This document shows, in pieces, positions 60,501-64,000 of a stretch of 64,000 bases of DNA. This DNA comes from Mactromeris polynyma (Eukaryota > Mollusca > Bivalvia > Venerida > Mactridae). The notes beneath the pieces were generated by a model that saw only the letters and a program-made list of their open reading frames with translations, did not search any database and was not told where the DNA came from. Where the stretch lies: assembly GCA_032209605.1 (NCBI GenBank), contig JASFXZ010000043.1, positions 1,102,819 to 1,166,818 on the forward strand, read 5' to 3'. Position 1 is the stretch's first letter. Each line of letters begins with the position of its first letter. The position numbers were made by a program, and so were the translations under genes.

Positions 60501-62855
60501 TTACAGTTCTCCTTATTGGCGTTGTTTAATTTTGGTGCATTTTCCGCCAAAAACATTCAGAATCATTCATTCAGCGTTTTACTCATCATTAATCCAAAAC
60601 ACGTTACTGTTTGGCGGAGTTCTATTTTGGCAGATTAGACTTTGACCACCATTTGCGCCAAAATAAAAAACCCGCCAATATAATCTGCTATACAGTATAT
60701 TTTTATTTCAGGTTATTTCAAGGTCGTCCACTATTTGGCACCTGTATATCAACTGGTCTGTCAGGCTTGTCACTACTGTTCTTTATGTTGACTGGTACCT
60801 GGGGAATGTTCTTTAATTGTCTATTCTTGTTCCTGGCTGGAGCATTTAACTGTGGACCTGATACCATCTTGGGTAAGTGTGGAAAAATGAACAGCATTTC
60901 ATATTGCTAGGACATAAACTTGTAGAGAATTTCTTTTTCTTCAGCGACCACAGTCTTGTTTTGAACACATTCACAGGGATTTGATGACTTGGTACCTGTG
61001 GCAGAAATTTCTACCTGTCCTTGCCCACTTTTTGGTCTTACAAGATGGTTGTTTTTGAGACAAAGCGCAGCTTGTCAGCAATTGTAATACTGATACAGGA
61101 TGTTCCAATAAAATATCGAGCAAACAAGAAATAAAGTCATATGACCTTCGATCTGTAAGTATGACCTTGACACAAGCTAGTTGAAACATATGCTCTGCAC
61201 ATCGTCTCGATATCATGAACATTTGTGCCACGTGATTTCAAAACCCTTCAAGAGATATGGAACGGACACGAAATATAGTCATTTGACTTTTGACCTCTAT
61301 GTCTGACCTGAACTGAGCTGGCAGTAGCATGTGTTCTGCACATCGTCTCAATATAGTGAACATTTTGGCAAGTTATTTCAAAATACTTGAATCCATTCAA
61401 AAGTTATGGAGCAGACTCGATTTGTTACGGACATTCCAACAGACGGACCAACAGACAACCCAAGCAAATACACTATGTCTCCCCCCATATACACTATGTC
61501 TCCCCCCATATACACTATGTCTCCCCCCAAATACACTGTCTCCCCCCATATACACTATGTCTCCCCCCAAATACACTATGTCTCCCCCCATATACACTAT
61601 GTCTCCCCCCAAATACACTATTGTCTCCCCCATATACACTATGTCTCCCCCCATATACACTATGTCTCCCCCCCATATACACTATGTCTCCCCCCATATA
61701 CACTATGTCTCCCCCCCATATACACTATGTCTCCCCCAAATACACTATGTCTCCCCCCATATACACTATGTCTCCCCCCATATACACTATGTCTCCCCCA
61801 TATACACTATGTCTCCCCCAAATACACTGTCTCCCCCATGTACACTATGTCTCCCCCATATACACTATGTCTCCCCTCATATACACTATGTCTCCCCCCA
61901 TATACACTATGTCTCCCCCATATACACTATGTCTCCCCCAAATACACTGTCTCCCCCCATGTACACTATGTCTCCCCCATATACACTATGTCTCCCCCCC
62001 CATATACACTATGTCTCCCCCCCCATATACACTATGTCTCCCCCCATATACACTATGTCTCCCCCATATACACTATGTCTCCCCCCATATACACTATGTC
62101 TCCCCCCATATACACTATGTCTCCCCCCATATACACTATGTCTCCCCCCATATACACTATGTCTCCCCCAAATACACTATGTCTCCCCCCATATACACTA
62201 TGTCTCCCCCATATACACTATGTCTCCCCCATATACACTATGTCTCCCCCCCATATACTCTATGTCTCCCCCCATATACACTATGTCTCCCCCAAATACA
62301 CTGTCTCCCCCCATGTACACTATGTCTCCCCCATATACACTATGTCTCCCCCCCATATACACTACGTCTCCCCCCCATAGACACTATGTCTCCCCCCATA
62401 TACACTATGTCTCCCCCCATATACACTATGTCTCCCCCCCAAATACACTATGTCTCCCCCCCATATACACTATGTCTCCCCCCATATACACTATGTCTCC
62501 CCCCATATACACTATGTCTCCCCTCATATACACTATGTCTCCCCCCATATACACTATGTCTCCCCCCAAATACACTATGTCTCCCCCCCCATATACACTA
62601 TGTCTCCCCCCATATACACTATGTCTCCCCCCATATACACTATGTCTCCCCCCATATACACTATGTCTCCCCCCATATGGGGGAGACATAATAAATTGCT
62701 TGCATACTACTTGACAGTTCATGTATCTAACAAAATAAATGCATACAGCATGACTAAAATAATTTGACATATATTGACAGGTGGATCAGTACCGGCAGAG
62801 TTAGGGGAGATGGATGGTAGAAACGCTGCAGCAGCCACTGTGGGACTGGTTAATG
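42473..62855 (+). CDS. SLC37-like (organophosphate:phosphate antiporter family) MFS transporter, C-terminus beyond window
   Basis: Twelve exons: 42433-42577, 47924-48016, 49593-49673, 51032-51100, 52015-52140, 52697-52756, 53755-53827, 54585-54654, 54980-55070, 55524-55618, 60712-60872 and 62781-62855. Phases match at every junction and give 366 residues so far. The product is a polytopic membrane protein with hydrophobic segments throughout. The MFS motif A is GPVGDKFGPRK (residues about 70-80), followed by NGTAQAQCWPNVMKAIGSWY, the position of the family's 'NGxxQ..GWP' motif. A cytoplasmic loop (HQPNEVNIDVPGKETAPTSS) divides the halves. Half two has FEIGGVIGSAVIGFVLDR and GPDTILGGSVPAELGEMDGR, the counterpart of 'GP..L....A.ELG' in SLC37. 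Family members exchange sugar phosphates or glycerol-3-phosphate for phosphate. Which SLC37 subtype this is, and its membrane, are not resolved. The start is uncertain: ATG codons at 42398, 42437 and 42473 are in frame, and a TACATTTTAG acceptor at 42432 favours the last two. Confidence 0.8.
42823..44019. repeat. 57-bp minisatellite, 21 copies
   Basis: Exactly 21 x 57 bp, with core GACAGCTCACATAAGCCAGT then CGCATTGCAGTCTTCGCACA. Nearly all units are identical; variation is limited to CTCACAT, CTCGTGT, CTCGCAT and one G-to-A. It lies in intron 1 of the transporter. Open frames run on both strands because the unit has no stop. Confidence 0.97.
44020..45964 (+). other. Transporter intron 1, middle part
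   Basis: AT-rich, no exon seen. A short GC-rich patch (CGCGGGGCCAAGGGGGCC, then a run of C) lies at about 45015-45050 and looks like an end fragment of an interspersed repeat. Confidence 0.6.
45965..46765. repeat. Variable 26-31-bp G-rich minisatellite, about 27 copies
   Basis: Units of the type GAGAGTGGGGTGTGACAGGT then TGGGAGACAGT, with length variation in the tail (GACAGT, GACT, GAGAGAAT, GACAGGGT). The plus strand is almost free of C, a strong strand asymmetry. It lies in intron 1 of the transporter. Confidence 0.95.
46766..47923 (+). other. Transporter intron 1, right part
   Basis: No exon seen. Confidence 0.6.
47924..48016 (+). CDS. Transporter exon 2
   Basis: Encodes IKTDLETDLNISKSQLGWLD to LLPYALMQ, between acceptor CTGTTTCAG and donor CAG|GTGAGG. 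Confidence 0.85.
48017..49592 (+). other. Transporter intron 2
   Basis: Contains a MITE (48324-48659). Sequence at about 49090-49510 (CCTACCTACC ... AGCCATGAAACC) resembles an interspersed repeat also hinted at near 8520-8650. Confidence 0.65.
48324..48659. mobile_element. MITE with TACTGTATAAGTGG ends
   Basis: The left end TACTGTATAAGTGG and the right end CCACTTATGCAGTA are inverted with one mismatch, 336 bp in total. The outermost TA suggests a Tc1/mariner-type target. There is no coding capacity. Confidence 0.72.
49593..49673 (+). CDS. Transporter exon 3 (MFS motif A)
   Basis: Encodes MLLGPVGDKFGPRKTFGVCM to SGISM, between acceptor ATTGTAG and donor ATG|GTAAGA. Confidence 0.88.
49674..51031 (+). 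other. Transporter intron 3
   Basis: About 49780-49980 resembles an interspersed bivalve repeat ('gtctgtcagtctgtttg ... gccccttgatagagtaaag'). It also holds the small 25-bp repeat listed separately. Confidence 0.6.
50378..50454. repeat. 25-bp tandem repeat, three copies
   Basis: Unit GCGCGCTAAGGATTGTGGGT AAATT, three copies with small changes. Confidence 0.85.
51032..51100 (+). CDS. Transporter exon 4
   Basis: Encodes ASFGHWSNFYVFCLLLFLNG to TAQ, between acceptor ATACTTCAG and donor CAG|GTAGGG. Confidence 0.85.
51141..51820 (+). mobile_element. Interspersed bivalve repeat, copy C, expanded by a 24-bp array
   Basis: Starts AGCTTTACCTGAGCACGAAG (hairpin GAGCACGAAGTGCTC). It has the landmarks GTGCATCAACATTTTCTTTA, CTTCACAGGAATGATTCTTG and TTTGATATTTGGTGTGTA, then the 24-bp array, then AAGTGGTCCTCTTACACGA and AACATGGCCACCAGGGGC. 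It lies in intron 4 of the transporter. Confidence 0.72.
51394..51729. repeat. 24-bp minisatellite, 14 copies
   Basis: Exactly 14 x 24 bp of TTTGATATTTGGTGTGTACC AATG, with TTT/TTA and GTGTGAA variants. The unit equals a segment of the surrounding interspersed repeat that is single-copy at 17078-17104. Confidence 0.96.
52015..52140 (+). CDS. Transporter exon 5
   Basis: Encodes AQCWPNVMKAIGSWYPDKVR and GMFGTCAFAGGIIGTALA, between acceptor TATTTCAG and donor GCT|GTAAGT. Confidence 0.88.
52246..52302. repeat. 18-bp tandem repeat, three copies
   Basis: Unit CTGACTGTATGGAATGTT, three copies, in transporter intron 5. Confidence 0.85.
52697..52756 (+). CDS. Transporter exon 6
   Basis: Encodes VFLQTSYGWRSVFFCPSILL; the YGWR motif is typical of this loop in the family. 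The donor is TTA|GTAAGT. Confidence 0.85.
52757..53754 (+). other. Transporter intron 6 with an open cassette-like stretch
   Basis: GT-AG intron. At 53436-53579 a TTTTTTAG acceptor is followed by 47 sense codons in phase with exon 6 and a TAA. This could be an alternative terminal exon or chance. Confidence 0.5.
53755..53827 (+). CDS. Transporter exon 7
   Basis: Encodes ILLGVLVLLCFHQPNEVNID to PGK plus one base, between acceptor TATTACAG and donor AAAG|GTAAGA. Confidence 0.85.
53828..54584 (+). other. Transporter intron 7
   Basis: Contains a pogo-like MITE at 54350-54519; otherwise AT-rich. Confidence 0.7.
54350..54519. mobile_element. Pogo/Tigger-like MITE, copy 3
   Basis: The left end CAGTCTGACCTCGACTATGC and a degraded right end CTCCAACTG, with 'cgaatacttggtatcaa' and 'ggggctattcaaa' in common with copy 2. 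Confidence 0.7.
54585..54654 (+). CDS. Transporter exon 8 (central loop)
   Basis: Encodes ETAPTSSSSTTKSELTWFQL WKI and two bases of a proline codon. The donor is CC|GTAAGT. Confidence 0.82.
54980..55070 (+). CDS. Transporter exon 9
   Basis: Encodes MLAEIAVSVFCLKAVRYCMY to LPMYLLKQ. The donor is CAA|GTAAGT. Confidence 0.85.
55071..55523 (+). other. Transporter intron 9
   Basis: No exon seen. About 55295-55370 (TTGCTCAGTTGGTCTAGTC) is A-box-like and may be a SINE fragment. Confidence 0.55.
55524..55618 (+). CDS. Transporter exon 10
   Basis: Encodes LNYSKTEAGMFSTVFEIGGV to GFVLDR, the second-half copy of the MFS cytoplasmic-loop motif. The donor is AG|GTAAAT. Confidence 0.87.
55682..59960. 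repeat. 78-bp minisatellite, about 55 copies
   Basis: Units of 78 bp (some 76 bp, where CCATACATCATC becomes CCACATCATC), with core AGCCAGACCAAATAGTGCGT then ACCTTCGTCCCGGCACTGTA. Variable positions include CATACA/CACACA, ATAGT/ATGGT, GTCC/TTCC/ATCC and GGATATT/GTATATT. It begins only about 60 bases after the exon 10 donor and fills most of intron 10. The long minus-strand ORFs here (up to 341 codons) end wherever a 76-bp unit breaks the frame, which argues against coding. Confidence 0.97.
59961..60711 (+). other. Transporter intron 10, right end, with a degraded MITE
   Basis: About 60440-60690 contains several inverted TTTGGCGG/CCGCCAAA motifs (60490, 60545, 60612, 60655, 60670), as in the 'TTTGGCGG' MITEs of molluscs. 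The boundaries are unclear. Confidence 0.45.
60712..60872 (+). CDS. Transporter exon 11
   Basis: Encodes LFQGRPLFGTCISTGLSGLS to FNCGPDTILG, two membrane segments. The acceptor is TTATTTCAG and the donor TTGG|GTAAGT. Confidence 0.87.
61090..62690 (+). mobile_element. Helitron-like repeat ('gaccttgacct' family) with an expanded terminal array
   Basis: Two core repeats of about 141 bp (each with TCTGCACATCGTCTC(G/A)ATAT and TGAACATTT) are followed by an ACAGACGGACCAACAGACA microsatellite remnant at 61431-61460, then the CTCCCCC array, then a palindrome ending in GGGGGAGACATA. This is the pearl/CvE-type layout known in bivalves. It lies in transporter intron 11. Confidence 0.65.
61468..62690. 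repeat. About 20-bp C-rich minisatellite, about 60 copies
   Basis: Units of the type TATACACTATGTCTCCCCCC A, where the C-run varies from 5 to 8. Some units have AAATACAC or lack ACTATG. The last unit pairs with GGGGGAGACATA to form a palindrome (62662-62690). Because the C-run length varies, units alternate between frames, giving three overlapping spurious ORFs (to 461 codons). Confidence 0.96.
62781..62855 (+). CDS. Transporter exon 12
   Basis: Encodes GSVPAELGEMDGRNAAAATV GLVN and one base. The acceptor is ATTGACAG and the donor ATG|GTAAAT. The gene continues past the right edge. Confidence 0.85.
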
Positions 62856-64000
62856 GTAAATATTTATACTCCTTGCTAAGATTTCTTGTCCAGTTGGAGT
62901 GCCTTGCGGAAATTATCATCTACTTGTCTGTTGTTGAGTAATGATATTTCATTTGTTATGGGGCAGATTGTACCAACCTTCATAATTATGTTTATAGCTT
63001 CTTTACTGTACACCCTTATGTACAGATGTGATCGATGGAAGTAATTCTGAATGAATTCATTTTGCGACTTTTTGTTTTTAGCTTCTGTTGTCATGTTTGT
63101 CTATTGAAAGTTGATGCCTTCTCCTTCAAAACTGCTTGAATTTGTAACGGCCAAAAACTCATTGAAAAGTACTTAATTTTTTTTTGGTAAATTGCCCTTG
63201 AATTCTTCTTCTGTGAATAGAAAAAGGACACGAAATAACAAACCAACAGTGATGAAAAAGGCGAAAAAGCCATCTTCGACAGGGCCTACTGCAACTCAAT
63301 TATAATGCGATCGGGGGGGGGGGGTCCAAGACTCACGACTGCGTTAGAATCCGACCGCGGTATAAATCTATAGACATATTAACCATACCAACTATATAGT
63401 GTTGTGCCTACTACGTATTCATAAATTTCATATTGGTTTAATAAAAACATGCAGGTAGATGAAAATATATAAAATTTGTTTATGCATTATAATTCTGAAC
63501 AATTTAAAAACAAAATGGACTAATGAATTATTTAAAACAACGCTAAAATGTGGTCATTTTCTTTCGACAACAACAACAACAGAAAGCGACATTTGGCTGT
63601 GTGAACTACATAGAAAATGTACAAGCCCTTCTAAGTCTACAGCTACAGCTAAAGGGGGTTAACCGGCATGATCACATCAATTACAAAGAATTGACTGCCA
63701 TCTGATCAGACATGAAAGAGGTTCCTGATGTGGCAAACGTGCACAAAATGTGAAAGCGGAAATCAAAATCGAATTAAAAACATGCCCATCAGCCCATCAT
63801 AGCAATCACTCAAATGAGTAGCTTTTTTCTAATTGGTCAAGGTAATGAGAATAATTGAACGTGGGCGTGTCTAGACAACTCTGCATCAGCTACATCAGTT
63901 ACGTCATAGATTCAGCACAATCCAAGGTCAAATTATGTGGATGTTTATGGAATGTGTTAAAAAATCTGTGTAAATATTGTTTGTTATCAATTGGACATAT
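62856..64000 (+). other. Transporter intron 12 (5' part)
   Basis: No exon seen before the window ends. It contains a 12-G run at 63313-63324 and a reading frame at 63459-63662 with no recognisable content. Confidence 0.5.

Noticed and set aside
61329..62770. ORFs up to 461 codons with IHYVSPH-type repeats
   Set aside because: Frames of the C-rich array; the variable C-run moves the frame from unit to unit, so three ORFs overlap.

Overview
The window is eukaryotic: AT-rich DNA with spliced genes, GT-AG introns, AATAAA signals and dense repeats. Several interspersed repeats match families I know from bivalve molluscs: the 'cgtgcgtcaacattttct ... ttcacaggaatgatcctt' repeat, the 'caagagacccaagaggg' repeat, and a 'gaccttgacct' repeat ending in an ACAG/ACGG microsatellite and a CTCCCCC hairpin. 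The protein genes fit a mollusc too. I therefore read it as a bivalve, probably a heterodont clam or mussel-like lineage; the species is not determined.

Layout. (1) 84-2890, minus strand: a small lysine-rich, probably nuclear/nucleolar protein (two coding exons, 249 aa), with a likely 5' non-coding exon near 2814-2890. (2) 3821-4150, plus strand: a dead fragment of a P-element/THAP9-type transposase. (3) 7061-10456, plus strand: TEX264, the ER-phagy receptor, three coding exons, 388 aa, with the C-terminal LC3-interacting motif (FEEI) intact. (4) About 10.5-28.3 kb: no convincing gene; minisatellites, several non-autonomous DNA transposons and Helitron-like repeats. Part of 19.4-28.3 kb could be a long 3' UTR of the next gene. 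(5) 28319-36716, minus strand: a BTB/POZ protein with three C2H2 zinc fingers, five coding exons, 554 aa, and a likely 5' UTR exon at about 38225. (6) 40377-40586, minus strand: a doubtful 69-aa basic terminal exon. (7) 42433-62855 and past the right edge, plus strand: an SLC37/organophosphate-antiporter-like MFS transporter, 12 exons found, 366 aa so far, C-terminus outside the window.

The dominant oddity is minisatellite load. Eight large arrays (units of about 20, 24, 27, 28-31, 30, 39, 57 and 78 bp) cover about 11 kb, and five of them lie in introns of the transporter gene. Many have periods divisible by three and no stop in several frames, so they give long but spurious ORFs. Two arrays can be traced to their source: each is an expansion of a piece of an interspersed bivalve repeat in which it still sits. 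Three copies of one such repeat each carry a different insertion or expansion; one is a 526-bp transposon with a perfect 9-bp target-site duplication whose empty site is preserved in another copy in this same window.

The four protein genes are unrelated in function and show no operon-like or pathway clustering. I found no tRNA or rRNA gene, no CRISPR and no bacterial or viral gene cassette.
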